Positions 14,209 through 22,727 of a stretch of DNA of 41,888 nt are shown piece by piece (position 1 is the first letter of the stretch; the number at the start of each line of letters is the position of its first letter). This stretch comes from Lachnospiraceae bacterium (GTDB lineage: Bacteria > Bacillota > Clostridia > Lachnospirales > Lachnospiraceae): NCBI GenBank assembly GCA_024692715.1, contig JAILMH010000010.1:1-41888 (forward strand), read 5' to 3'. A program made the translations under genes and the position numbers. Under the pieces are notes generated by a model that searched no databases, was not told the DNA's origin, and saw nothing but the letters and a program-made list of their open reading frames with translations.

Positions 14209-15728
14209 GCCTTGTGACCTCCGATCTGGTTATTTCTTTCACGGGTCATTGCCCCCTCTTCTAAATTCATTCCCTTAAGGATCGCATTTTTCCCGAATTT
14301 TTTTCGTATGGAAAGCACTGCCTCCTGCATTTTACGTTCGCGGGCACGCTTTTCTTCTTCAGTCTTGCGCTTCTTTTCGAGAGCAGCAAAATCAGTGAAT
14401 ATATCGAGCTGTTCATATTCCGGCTCGGCCTTGACAGAACCCTCATTTACGACATGGTTTGCAGTGACATATACGCGACGGACCAAAAGAGCCGGGTCAG
14501 TGATACGGTCGAAAAGGCTTAAAGCCGCATTTATGATAAGCTCAGAGGACGAGGTCATTTCGCCTAAATTAGCTGTTCCATGGGCATGCTTTGGTACGCG
14601 GCGTCCGTAATGGTCTACAACAACAGGCCCTCTATAGGCTTTTGCCCGTTCGGGATCTGTCAGATTTTCGATATCATAGCCGATAGTCAGAACTATCTGG
14701 TCTGTAACAAGCCTTTTATCTACGAGGTCGAGTGCAAGCAGGTCAGTCATTTCATGTACGATGAGTCTTGCTTTTTCATGGACGTAGGGAGACTGAAGGA
14801 CCTGACCGCTTCCAAGTGAGTTGAATTCCGGTCTGTAGGCTTTTATGTCTGCCATGGTACAGGGCTCCCAGCCCCACGCATGGTCGATGAGGAGCTCGGC
14901 ATTTACGCCAAAGAGCTTATAGAGCAGCTCTTCATTGTAGTATTCGCCGGGCTTTCCAATGGAGCAGCGTGCCACGTCACCCATGGTTTCCATGCCGTTT
15001 GCAATAAGCTTTTTGGCATAGCCTGCGCCGACCCGCCAGAAATCTGTGAGGGGCTTGTGATCCCAGAGCTTTTCACGGTAACTCATTTCGTCAAGCTCTG
15101 CGATACGTACACCGTCTTTATCTGCCGGGATGTGCTTTGCAACCACGTCCATCGCTATCTTACAGAGATAGAGATTAGTACCTATACCCGCTGTTGCGGT
15201 GATACCGGTCTGCTTTAGGACATCACGTATCATTTTTACGGCGAGCTCACGTGGAGTCATATCATAGGTCTTTAAATAATGTGTAACATCCATAAAGACT
15301 TCATCTATCGAGTAGACATGGATGTCCTCAGGAGCCACGTATTTTAAGTAAATATTATATATTTCAGAACTTATCTGCATGTAGAGCGCCATATTCGGCG
15401 GGGCTGTGATATAGTCTATCTCGAACTCCGGATGTGCTGCGAGTACGTCAGCATCATAGGAGCTTCCGGTGAATTTTTTCCCCGGTGCTTTGAAGCGTCG
15501 GACGGAATTGACCTCCTTGACTTTCTGGACGACTTCAAAAAGACGGGCCCTTCCGGGGATTCCGTGAGCCTTGAGGGAAGGAGACACTGCGAGACAGATT
15601 GTCTTTTCTGTTCTGGAAGGGTCTGCTACCACAAGGTTCGTCGTAAGGGCATTGAGCTTTCGCTGCTGGCATTCTACAGATGCATAAAAAGATTTTAGAT
15701 CGATCGCAATAAAAACATTACCACTCAT
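14205..15728 (-). CDS. Y-family DNA polymerase (UmuC/UvrX type)
   Basis: Translesion DNA polymerase of 507 residues. The N-terminal AIDLKSFYASVECQQR carries the first catalytic Asp, and YSIDEVFMDVTHY carries the Asp-Glu pair of the palm. A thumb region (TAGIGTNLYLCKIAMD) and a little-finger domain (about 250-390) follow. The final 60 residues are highly charged (EKKRKTEEEKRARERKMQEA) and probably contact a partner such as the clamp. The start ATG has no recognisable Shine-Dalgarno site and lies only seven bases after a TAATAT hexamer, so the transcript may be leaderless or arise from the upstream ylmH gene. A LexA-like box lies upstream. The YolD-like gene overlaps the 3' end. Confidence 0.9.
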   Translation of the reverse strand: MSGNVFIAIDLKSFYASVECQQRKLNALTTNLVVADPSRTEKTICLAVSPSLKAHGIPGRARLFEVVQKVKEVNSVRRFKAPGKKFTGSSYDADVLAAHPEFEIDYITAPPNMALYMQISSEIYNIYLKYVAPEDIHVYSIDEVFMDVTHYLKTYDMTPRELAVKMIRDVLKQTGITATAGIGTNLYLCKIAMDVVAKHIPADKDGVRIAELDEMSYREKLWDHKPLTDFWRVGAGYAKKLIANGMETMGDVARCSIGKPGEYYNEELLYKLFGVNAELLIDHAWGWEPCTMADIKAYRPEFNSLGSGQVLQSPYVHEKARLIVHEMTDLLALDLVDKRLVTDQIVLTIGYDIENLTDPERAKAYRGPVVVDHYGRRVPKHAHGTANLGEMTSSSELIINAALSLFDRITDPALLVRRVYVTANHVVNEGSVKAEPEYEQLDIFTDFAALEKKRKTEEEKRARERKMQEAVLSIRKKFGKNAILKGMNLEEGAMTRERNNQIGGHKA

Positions 15729-15735
15729 ATGTTCT

Positions 15736-15765
15736 ATATTATCACAGAATATGTGTTCGAATCAA
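15736..15765 (-). promoter_or_regulatory. Putative SOS-type promoter of the Y-family polymerase gene
   Basis: On the minus strand TTGATT, an 18-bp spacer and TAATAT (15736-15741). The spacer contains CGAACACATATTCT (15746-15759), close to the Bacillus-type LexA box CGAACATATGTTCG. The predicted transcription start falls at the ATG itself. Sequence similarity only; LexA binding is inferred. Confidence 0.5.
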
Positions 15766-15766
15766 C

Positions 15767-16567
15767 CTAAATAAATCGCTCTATTGCGATATTGCATTTA
15801 CCTTTGCGGGTGAGCCTTGTTGTACCGAGGTAGCGCACCTTTCCGAAACCGCGGATGGATATCATGTCACCTTCCTTTGGCTGAAATGACGGATTTTCCA
15901 TTGATCTGCCGTTTACAAAAATTTTCTGGGTACGGAAAAGTTCAAGTACTTTACTTCTTGAAAGCTTTACGATCTGAGCAGCAATGGCATCGATACGCTC
16001 TGACTGAACCTGAAATTCAAGATGCTCGGTGTGAATCTGCATTTCAGATGGTATTTCAGTGACTATTTCGCAGATTATATGAGTATGTTTTACCTGGTCA
16101 AGATTGTCTTTGATGAATTCAGCCATTTTTTCATCTGCAAAAAGCCATGCTTCATTGCCGTCGGTGAGGATATCGCCGGTTACTTTACGGTCTATCCCCA
16201 GATTCAGGATGGCACCGAGGAAATCTCTATGGGTGAAGGTGTCGGCAAATTTGGCCAGTCTTGGGAAAATGTGGACGATCGAGATAGGAAAAGGCTCATC
16301 ATAGGCAAAAACCTCTTCGGAGCCAAAACGCACCATACACCTTGTGGCCATTGAATGACCGCCGTAGATAGTTATACCTGACGGAAAGGCTGAGCAGACG
16401 ACAGTTTTTCCGGTGGAAATCTCTTCGGCGGCGTTGCCTGCGATGTTTAAGACGTCGGAGAGCTCTGCTTCATTTAAGAAGTCGGTGAAAAGATACTGCG
16501 AGTTGGTATAGGAAGTTTCCGAGAGCTCATGTATTCGTTTTTTGAACTGTTCTGTTTCGTTGGACAT
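15767..16567 (-). CDS. ylmH: S4-domain RNA-binding protein YlmH
   Basis: RNA-binding protein of the YlmH family, linked in Bacillus to ribosome-associated quality control of stalled 50S-peptidyl-tRNA complexes and to cell-division gene clusters. Signatures: HRDFLGAILNLGIDRKVTGDI in the middle (about residues 112-132, stretch split for brevity) and a C-terminal S4 domain (about 185-250) with SRSKVLELFRTQKIFVNGR and GDMISIRGFGKVR. Length 266 is normal. AGGAG is well placed before the ATG. Unlike in Bacillus it is not flanked by sepF or divIVA here; the polymerase gene follows after 38 bases. Confidence 0.88.
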   Translation of the reverse strand: MSNETEQFKKRIHELSETSYTNSQYLFTDFLNEAELSDVLNIAGNAAEEISTGKTVVCSAFPSGITIYGGHSMATRCMVRFGSEEVFAYDEPFPISIVHIFPRLAKFADTFTHRDFLGAILNLGIDRKVTGDILTDGNEAWLFADEKMAEFIKDNLDQVKHTHIICEIVTEIPSEMQIHTEHLEFQVQSERIDAIAAQIVKLSRSKVLELFRTQKIFVNGRSMENPSFQPKEGDMISIRGFGKVRYLGTTRLTRKGKCNIAIERFI

Positions 16568-16670
16568 AGTTATAATTCTCCTGAATTTATTAAAAAATAA
16601 AACGTAAATAAATAATATATGTTAGAATAAAAAATATAAATAATTTATAAAAGAAAATGGAAGTCAGACT

Positions 16671-17855
16671 ATGAAAAATTTCAAAGAGGATATGAATCCT
16701 AAATACACGCTGATAGCATTATATGTTATAGCGACATGTATGGCAATCGTCATACTGGTGCGGCTTCTCGATCACATAGACATAGTATTTAATGCGCTGA
16801 ATACTGTTGTGAAGTGGGCCGGCCTTGTAATGCAGCCGATAATCGGAGGGCTCATAATAGCCTATCTTCTTGATCCACTGGTGGATTTTTTTGAACATCA
16901 GATAGAAAAAGTCCCATATATAAAAAAGCGTGGCAGAGACGGACGCCCTATAGCGGTGGCACTGACTGTTGCCATGGCTTTTCTTATAGTGATACTGCTG
17001 TTCTCACTGATAATTTCAACAGTGACGAGGCAGCTTACGCTGGCATCACTTACGCAGATGACAGACATTATGAATCAGTATGGAAAGACCTTGAATAGCT
17101 TCTACAGCTCGCTTCAGAAGGAACTGACAGAAATGAATATTGCCACGCCGGGGCTCAGAGAAGCGCTTGATGAGCTTGTTTCAGCCATTGGTAAGGCCAT
17201 GAAAGCCCAGGTAGGAGGTGTAGGAAGGGCAATCTCAAATATAGGCTCGATCTTTACAAGTGCAATATTTATCATAATATTTGCGATATATTTCATGTTG
17301 GACGGAAAAGGGCTTGCAAGATACTGGAATAATGTACTGATAGCGCTTTCCAATGAAAAATTCGACACGACATTTCATAATTTCCTTAAAAGAGCAGACA
17401 GGATATTCTCAGGCTACATCAGAGGACAGCTCATTGATGCGCTTATCATGGCGATGATGATCAGTATTTCACTTTCGATAATAGGTGTTAAATTCTCGAT
17501 AATAATAGGAATACTCACAGGAATAGGAAATCTGATACCCTATGTTGGAGGAATCGTCGCATATGGCTCGACTATACTGGTATGTGTGATAAATGGCGAT
17601 TTCACGAAGCTTTTGATCTCATTAGTGATTCTTTTTATCGTGCAGACAGTTGACGGTAATGTTATCAATCCAAAGCTGCTGAGCTCAAATATAAAGATAC
17701 ATCCTTTGCTCGTTATCGCTTCGCTTATAGTAGGAAGCTCTGTGGGAGGCTTTTTCGGAATGATCTTTGCGGTTCCGGTGGGAGCGCTCATTAAAGAGCT
17801 GTTTGATGAAATCATAGACAGGATATCAAAGAGGAGAAATAAACTCAGTGAATAA
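16671..17855 (+). CDS. AI-2E-family permease (PerM/YdbI-like)
   Basis: Polytopic membrane protein of 394 residues with about eight helices: paired helices near 15-35 and 43-70, one near 95-118, and a cluster from about 195 to the C-terminus, including the family's [15 protein letters not shown] and the [13 protein letters not shown] motif with [13 protein letters not shown] near the start. The family name refers to AI-2 export by TqsA, but most members have no proven substrate; sodium/proton exchange has been shown for some. The ribosome site GGAAG is modest. Its stop codon overlaps the GTG start of cbiP, so the two are coupled. The 103-base gap before it is A/T-rich without a clear promoter. 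Confidence 0.85.
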   Translation: MKNFKEDMNPKYTLIALYVIATCMAIVILVRLLDHIDIVFNALNTVVKWAGLVMQPIIGGLIIAYLLDPLVDFFEHQIEKVPYIKKRGRDGRPIAVALTVAMAFLIVILLFSLIISTVTRQLTLASLTQMTDIMNQYGKTLNSFYSSLQKELTEMNIATPGLREALDELVSAIGKAMKAQVGGVGRAISNIGSIFTSAIFIIIFAIYFMLDGKGLARYWNNVLIALSNEKFDTTFHNFLKRADRIFSGYIRGQLIDALIMAMMISISLSIIGVKFSIIIGILTGIGNLIPYVGGIVAYGSTILVCVINGDFTKLLISLVILFIVQTVDGNVINPKLLSSNIKIHPLLVIASLIVGSSVGGFFGMIFAVPVGALIKELFDEIIDRISKRRNKLSE

Positions 17856-19293
17856 TATAATGCTGCAGGGAACAATGTCCGGGGTCGGAAAAAGTCTTTT
17901 GACCGCCGGACTTTGTCGTATTTTTAAGGAAGATGGTTACAGACCGGCGCCATTTAAATCCCAGAATATGGCGTTGAATTCTTTTATAACAAATGAGGGC
18001 CTTGAAATGGGCCGGGCACAGGTCACTCAGGCGGAAGCGGCCGGGGTGGAGCCTTCGGTGAGGATGAATCCTGTTTTACTGAAGCCGACAAGTGATGTGG
18101 GTTCGCAGGTGATAGTCAATGGTGAAGTGCTTAAAAATATGAGTGCAAGAGACTATTTTAAGTATAAAACGACGTTGATACCGGAGATCATGAAAGCCTA
18201 TGATTCGCTTGCTTCAGAGTATTCGCCGGTGGTCATCGAAGGTGCAGGAAGCCCGGCAGAAATAAATCTTAAAAGCAATGACATCGTTAATATGGGGCTT
18301 GCAGAGATGGTAGATGCTCCGGTGCTGCTCATAGGAGATATAGACAGGGGTGGAGTCTTTGCGCAGCTTTTAGGTACGATCATGCTTCTGGAAGAGAAAG
18401 AGAGGGCAAGGGTCAAGGGACTTATCATAAATAAGTTCAGAGGTGATGTTTCACTGCTTGACTCGGGACTTAAATTTCTGGAAGAAAAGTGCGGAGTTCC
18501 GGTGCTTGGTGTAATGCCTTATACAAAGCTTGATCTACCTGACGAAGACTCACTTTCTGAAAGATTTGATAAAAAAGAAAGAGGAGCTTTGGATATTGTT
18601 GTGATAAAGCTTCCACGGATTTCAAATTTTTCAGATTTTGATGTTTTTGAAGGAATAGAAAATGTTTCGCTTAGATATGTTTCTGACATAGATGACTTTG
18701 GTGAGCCGGATCTGGTGATGATACCCGGAAGTAAAAATACCATAGAGGATCTTAAATGGCTCAGAAAAAGCGGACTTGAGGCAAAGGTCCTTCGGAATGC
18801 TGAGAAGCATCCTGTATTTGGAATCTGTGGGGGATATCAAATGCTCGGAAGGCGGATATCTGACCCGGAAGGGACAGAAACAGGAGGGGACATCCGAGGA
18901 ATGGACTTGCTTCCGATTGAAACAGTAATGGGAAGGAATAAGGTAAGAAGCAGGACAGAAGGCGAATTCGGCGGACTTTCGGGAGTATTCAGAGCGCTCA
19001 ACGGCCTTAGGTTTGAGGGCTATGAGATACATATGGGGCAGAGCAGCGAGCCTTATTATTCAGAGGGGGATATATATGGGACTTATGTGCACGGAATATT
19101 TGATGCAGAGGGAATAGCTGCAGGGGTGTTGGATGCTCTTGCAGAAAGGAAGGGAATAAGCCTTAAAAATCTTGGCTTGAAAAGCGACAGAGAAAGGAGA
19201 GAGGCTTCGTATTCTAAATTAAGCAGTGTCATGCGTTCAAATATAGATGTTGATAAAATTTATGAAATTGTATTCAATCATAAATGTCAATAA
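17848..19293 (+). CDS. cbiP: Adenosylcobyric acid synthase (glutamine-hydrolysing)
   Basis: Amidates the b, d, e and g side chains of adenosylcobyrinic acid a,c-diamide using glutamine and ATP. Signatures: [20 protein letters not shown] (P-loop variant), [36 protein letters not shown], and a type 1 amidotransferase domain with [10 protein letters not shown] (Cys about 325) and YVHGIF (His about 414). Length 481 is normal. The GTG at 17848 follows AGGAG by about 12 bases. It overlaps the permease gene upstream and is followed by a terminator-like hairpin, so it is separated from the main corrinoid operon by two signalling systems. Confidence 0.95.
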   Translation: MNNIMLQGTMSGVGKSLLTAGLCRIFKEDGYRPAPFKSQNMALNSFITNEGLEMGRAQVTQAEAAGVEPSVRMNPVLLKPTSDVGSQVIVNGEVLKNMSARDYFKYKTTLIPEIMKAYDSLASEYSPVVIEGAGSPAEINLKSNDIVNMGLAEMVDAPVLLIGDIDRGGVFAQLLGTIMLLEEKERARVKGLIINKFRGDVSLLDSGLKFLEEKCGVPVLGVMPYTKLDLPDEDSLSERFDKKERGALDIVVIKLPRISNFSDFDVFEGIENVSLRYVSDIDDFGEPDLVMIPGSKNTIEDLKWLRKSGLEAKVLRNAEKHPVFGICGGYQMLGRRISDPEGTETGGDIRGMDLLPIETVMGRNKVRSRTEGEFGGLSGVFRALNGLRFEGYEIHMGQSSEPYYSEGDIYGTYVHGIFDAEGIAAGVLDALAERKGISLKNLGLKSDRERREASYSKLSSVMRSNIDVDKIYEIVFNHKCQ

Positions 19294-19324
19294 CTGATTT
19301 TGAAATAACAGTATCAATTTTGGT

Positions 19325-19350
19325 GATATTATTTGTGCATAATATCTTTT
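19325..19350 (+). terminator. A/T-rich terminator-like hairpin after cbiP
   Basis: Perfect stem GATATTAT (19325-19332) with ATAATATC (19339-19346), six-base loop, then TTTT. The stem is weak because it is A/T-rich. Confidence 0.5.
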
Positions 19351-19366
19351 AATATTTAACTATACG

Positions 19367-19372
19367 TATAAT
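19367..19372 (+). promoter_or_regulatory. -10-like element upstream of the LytTR regulator
   Basis: A perfect TATAAT hexamer 16 bases before the chosen ATG; no matching -35 was found, so activator control or an alternative promoter is possible. Confidence 0.35.
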
Positions 19373-19388
19373 GAAGGTGGGGTTAAGT

Positions 19389-20108
19389 ATGCAGAATTTA
19401 AGAGTTGCAATCTGCGATGATGATGAAGTATTCAGAGAGCAGATAAAAGATATTGCGTTGACGATCAAGCCGGATATAGTCTGCGATGAGTTTGACAGCG
19501 GCGAAGAACTTATCAGCGAATTTGATACGAACAAATATGATCTCCTTTTGCTTGACATATTTATGGATGGCATGAATGGCGTAGAGACATTGGAAAAGAT
19601 ACGCACGAAGGATAATCAGATATGTGCGGCATTTATAACGACGAGTTCTGACTTTGCAATGGATGGCTATCGTCTGCATGTTGCACGTTATATTGAAAAG
19701 CCTGTGAATAAATCTCAGGTGGATGAACTGCTTAATTTTGTTTGTTTTCAAAAAAGTGCCAAGCCGCATATTGAGATCGCCAATAGAGGCAGGACAATTA
19801 AAATTCTTGTCAATGAGCTGATTTATGCTGAACAGAAGGGGCATTCAGTCATTTTTCATATCAAGGGCGGGAAAATTGAGAAAGCCACCGGAAAGCTTGA
19901 TACGATAGAAGAAGAGCTTGAGGGACATCACTTTTTCAGATGTCATAAAAGCTATCTTGTAAATCTTGAATATGTGACGGCAATAGATACTGATCTGCGC
20001 GTATTTCATATGTGTGATGATGAAAACGCATATATCAGAAGAGATGATGTAAGCAAAGCAAGACATGCTTATGAAGATTATATCTTTACGAAAACGCGAA
20101 GTATGTAA
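19389..20108 (+). CDS. LytTR-family response regulator
   Basis: A 239-residue regulator: receiver domain (1-120) with acidic pocket CDDD, phospho-Asp 56 in LLLLDIF and Lys in EKPV, followed by a LytTR DNA-binding domain (about 130-235) marked by LIYAEQKGHSVIFH and HKSYLVNLEYV. Related regulators (AgrA, VirR, ComE) bind direct repeats about ten bases apart. The ATG at 19389 was chosen because AAGGTGGGG lies seven bases upstream; a longer in-frame start at 19371 would place that site inside the gene. Paired with the kinase gene two bases downstream. Confidence 0.9.
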   Translation: MQNLRVAICDDDEVFREQIKDIALTIKPDIVCDEFDSGEELISEFDTNKYDLLLLDIFMDGMNGVETLEKIRTKDNQICAAFITTSSDFAMDGYRLHVARYIEKPVNKSQVDELLNFVCFQKSAKPHIEIANRGRTIKILVNELIYAEQKGHSVIFHIKGGKIEKATGKLDTIEEELEGHHFFRCHKSYLVNLEYVTAIDTDLRVFHMCDDENAYIRRDDVSKARHAYEDYIFTKTRSM

Positions 20109-20110
20109 AT

Positions 20111-21937
20111 ATGTCTTATAAAAGATCATATCTTAAAATTTTAGTGTCGACGATTCTGTTTATTCTGTTTTATGCTCTTATCATGGCTACAGTTTCCTGC
20201 GGCTATAATAATATGGATGAGGGTACATCAGAAATAATCGGAATTAAAAAGGCAACCTTAGAGTATGGAGACATAAAGGAAGAAGTAAAACTTCCTAAAA
20301 AATTAAGAGGGATGAGCAGGTATGATACTGCCTCCCTCAGCTTTATGGTGCCTGAAAAAAGCGGCAATAAACTCTATGTAAAATCCTTTTTTTCAAATCT
20401 TAAAATTTATTGTGATAACGAGCTGATAGACGAGTTGGGCAAAGACGGCACATATCCAGGATATATGAAGTTCCCACCTCCGGAAGCTAAGATGATCACG
20501 ATACCTGAAAAATGCAGAGGAAAAAAGTTAATACTTCAGTATAACACCAATAATGCCGGGGTACTGCATATCGATAAGCCTGTAATTTCCGGAACTGCCG
20601 GTGTTCGAAAGAATATTTTGGAAGAGTACGGTGTGATCTTTCTGACAGCACTTTTTCTTATGATGGCAGGTTTTATATTCGTTTTCAGAGCTATAGCGAT
20701 CCTTCCTTTTGAAAGGATAGGTATAATCTATCTATGGATGGGGCTGTTTTATATGCTTGTCGGTACATGGAGCTTCGGAAAGAATGTTATAACGTTTTTC
20801 CTCGTACGAAATGCTTCAATGCTCTATGTAATAACCTTCTGGAGCAGGTATGCACTGATGATACCGCTCTGCTGCTTTATTATTGCTGTAATTAAAATGC
20901 GCCATGAAAAGTATATAAAAACAGCATTGGGAGTTTTTGTTATATTTTTATTTATAGCTTCTATGCTGCAGTTGACGGGAACAGTTATGTTCTGGGAGCT
21001 TCTTACAGCTTTTAATATCATTGGAATTACAGGTATTGCGGCGCTTTTAATTGAAGTTTACCTGCAGTGGAGAGAAAGCAGGAGCATTACAGCGATGCTT
21101 TTAATGATCGCTGTGTCAGTGCTCATGGTGTCTGATATAACAGAGTTTTTGAATATGCGTTATCATTTATTTGAGGCACATATCGGATTTTTACAGTTCG
21201 GTGCAGTTTTCTTTTATTTCATGATGGGTGCGATAAGCAGTATTTATTTCAGAGATTCGATCACGATCAGAGGGGAAGAACGTAGAAAGACAAGGATGCT
21301 TGAACTGATGAGGATAAGGGTAGAACAGGACAAGCGTCATTACGAGTCGGTGGCGAGAAGCGCTGATCTGATAAAGAGGCAGAGACATGATCTGAGACAT
21401 CAGTTAATGGCGATGAGAGACCTTGCGGAAGATAGAAACAGGGATAAACTGCTTGAATATCTAGATGAACTTATAGATGCCACAAAGATCAAAAGTGATG
21501 AGATTTATTGTGAGAATAGGGCAGTAAATGCCATAGTTCAGCATGGTGTCTATGTAGGAGAGAAAAACGGAATAGAGATGTCTGTAAAGCTGGTAGTTCC
21601 TGAAAGCTCTGAAACTATTTCAGATTCAGAACTTGTAGTTGTTTTTGGAAATATGATCGAGAATGCAGTAGAAGCATGTAAGAGGATGAGCAGCGGGAAA
21701 CGGTTCATAACCATCAGAAGCGTAGAGCAGTATGGAACGCTGGTGATAACGATGGATAACAGTTATAATGGAAAAATCCTGCTTAAGGATGGAAACTATA
21801 TATCCTCTAAGCGAAATGAAGTCGGGACAGGCCTTGGATCTGTGAAGTCTGTTGCCCGTGAGCACGGAGGAAATGCTTCATTTGAACATTCCAATGATGG
21901 AATTTTCCGTTCGTCGGTCTATTTAAGGATATCTTAA
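20111..21937 (+). CDS. GHKL sensor kinase with extracytoplasmic sensor and seven-helix module
   Basis: A 608-residue kinase. An N-terminal helix (about 10-30) precedes an extracytoplasmic beta-rich domain (about 40-170) resembling the 7TMR-DISM extracellular type (KSFFSNLKIYCDNELIDELG). Six to seven membrane helices follow (about 175-385), then a coiled coil. The dimerisation and phospho-acceptor region is RQRHDLRHQLMAM, and the catalytic GHKL domain has NMIENAVEACKR and GTGLGSVKSVAREHGG. This architecture belongs with LytTR regulators and is adjacent to one. The extracellular domain likely binds a small molecule such as a carbohydrate or a peptide; the ligand is unknown. Confidence 0.88.
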   Translation: MSYKRSYLKILVSTILFILFYALIMATVSCGYNNMDEGTSEIIGIKKATLEYGDIKEEVKLPKKLRGMSRYDTASLSFMVPEKSGNKLYVKSFFSNLKIYCDNELIDELGKDGTYPGYMKFPPPEAKMITIPEKCRGKKLILQYNTNNAGVLHIDKPVISGTAGVRKNILEEYGVIFLTALFLMMAGFIFVFRAIAILPFERIGIIYLWMGLFYMLVGTWSFGKNVITFFLVRNASMLYVITFWSRYALMIPLCCFIIAVIKMRHEKYIKTALGVFVIFLFIASMLQLTGTVMFWELLTAFNIIGITGIAALLIEVYLQWRESRSITAMLLMIAVSVLMVSDITEFLNMRYHLFEAHIGFLQFGAVFFYFMMGAISSIYFRDSITIRGEERRKTRMLELMRIRVEQDKRHYESVARSADLIKRQRHDLRHQLMAMRDLAEDRNRDKLLEYLDELIDATKIKSDEIYCENRAVNAIVQHGVYVGEKNGIEMSVKLVVPESSETISDSELVVVFGNMIENAVEACKRMSSGKRFITIRSVEQYGTLVITMDNSYNGKILLKDGNYISSKRNEVGTGLGSVKSVAREHGGNASFEHSNDGIFRSSVYLRIS

Positions 21938-21997
21938 GAAGAAATAAAGCGTGGATTTAGACGATTAAAATATCATATTTATTACAAGGAGAATTTT

Positions 21998-22711
21998 ATG
22001 ACAGAAAATAAAAAATATACATGTCTTATTGCAGAGGACGACAGAGATATAGTAGAACTTCTCACACTTTATCTTAAAAATGCCGGATACGATGTTGTTA
22101 CAGCTTTTGATGGCGTTCAGGCCCTTGAACTTCTTAAAAGTAATCATGCCGATATCGGCATTTTTGATATTATGATGCCGAGAATGGATGGTTTTGAGCT
22201 TACGCAGAAGGTTCGTGAAAAGCATAACATGCCGATAATCATTCTTTCTGCCAAGGACAGACCCGGAGATAAGATTTTCGGATTGGATGCAGGAGCGGAC
22301 GATTATATTACAAAGCCGTTTAATCCTATGGAACTTGTGGCCCGTGTAAATGCTGCTATACGCCGCTTTTACAGCCTTAATGACAATGCGGTGAAGAAAG
22401 AGTCGGATAAGGTAATAAATATCGGTGATCTTACGCTTGATATGGAGGCAATGGCTGTGAGCAAGAATGGTGAAGAGATCAATCTTACACCTATGGAGTT
22501 TAAGATAGTTGAAATGCTCATGAAGCATCCGGGAAGGGTATTCACAAAGGTTCAGATATTTGAAAATATCAGCGGAACTTACTTTGAAAGCGATGCCAAT
22601 ACTGTAATGGTTCACGTTTCAAAGATCAGAGAGAAAATAGAGGACAATCCTAAGGAACCGAGGTATCTGAAAACTGTAAGAGGCCTTGGCTACAGGTTTG
22701 AGAAAAATTAA
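21998..22711 (+). CDS. OmpR-family response regulator
   Basis: A 237-residue regulator: receiver domain with EDDRD acidic pocket, phospho-Asp 57 in GIFDIMMPRMDG, and TKPFNPMEL; C-terminal winged helix (about 140-235) with LTPMEFKIVEMLMKHPGRVF and TVMVHVSKIREKIE, and the end GLGYRFE. AAGGAG is well placed. It is followed 16 bases later by its sensor kinase. The regulon is not visible; the location next to the corrinoid operon does not itself show control of that operon. Confidence 0.94.
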   Translation: MTENKKYTCLIAEDDRDIVELLTLYLKNAGYDVVTAFDGVQALELLKSNHADIGIFDIMMPRMDGFELTQKVREKHNMPIIILSAKDRPGDKIFGLDAGADDYITKPFNPMELVARVNAAIRRFYSLNDNAVKKESDKVINIGDLTLDMEAMAVSKNGEEINLTPMEFKIVEMLMKHPGRVFTKVQIFENISGTYFESDANTVMVHVSKIREKIEDNPKEPRYLKTVRGLGYRFEKN

Positions 22712-22727
22712 ACGAAAGTGCGTATAA

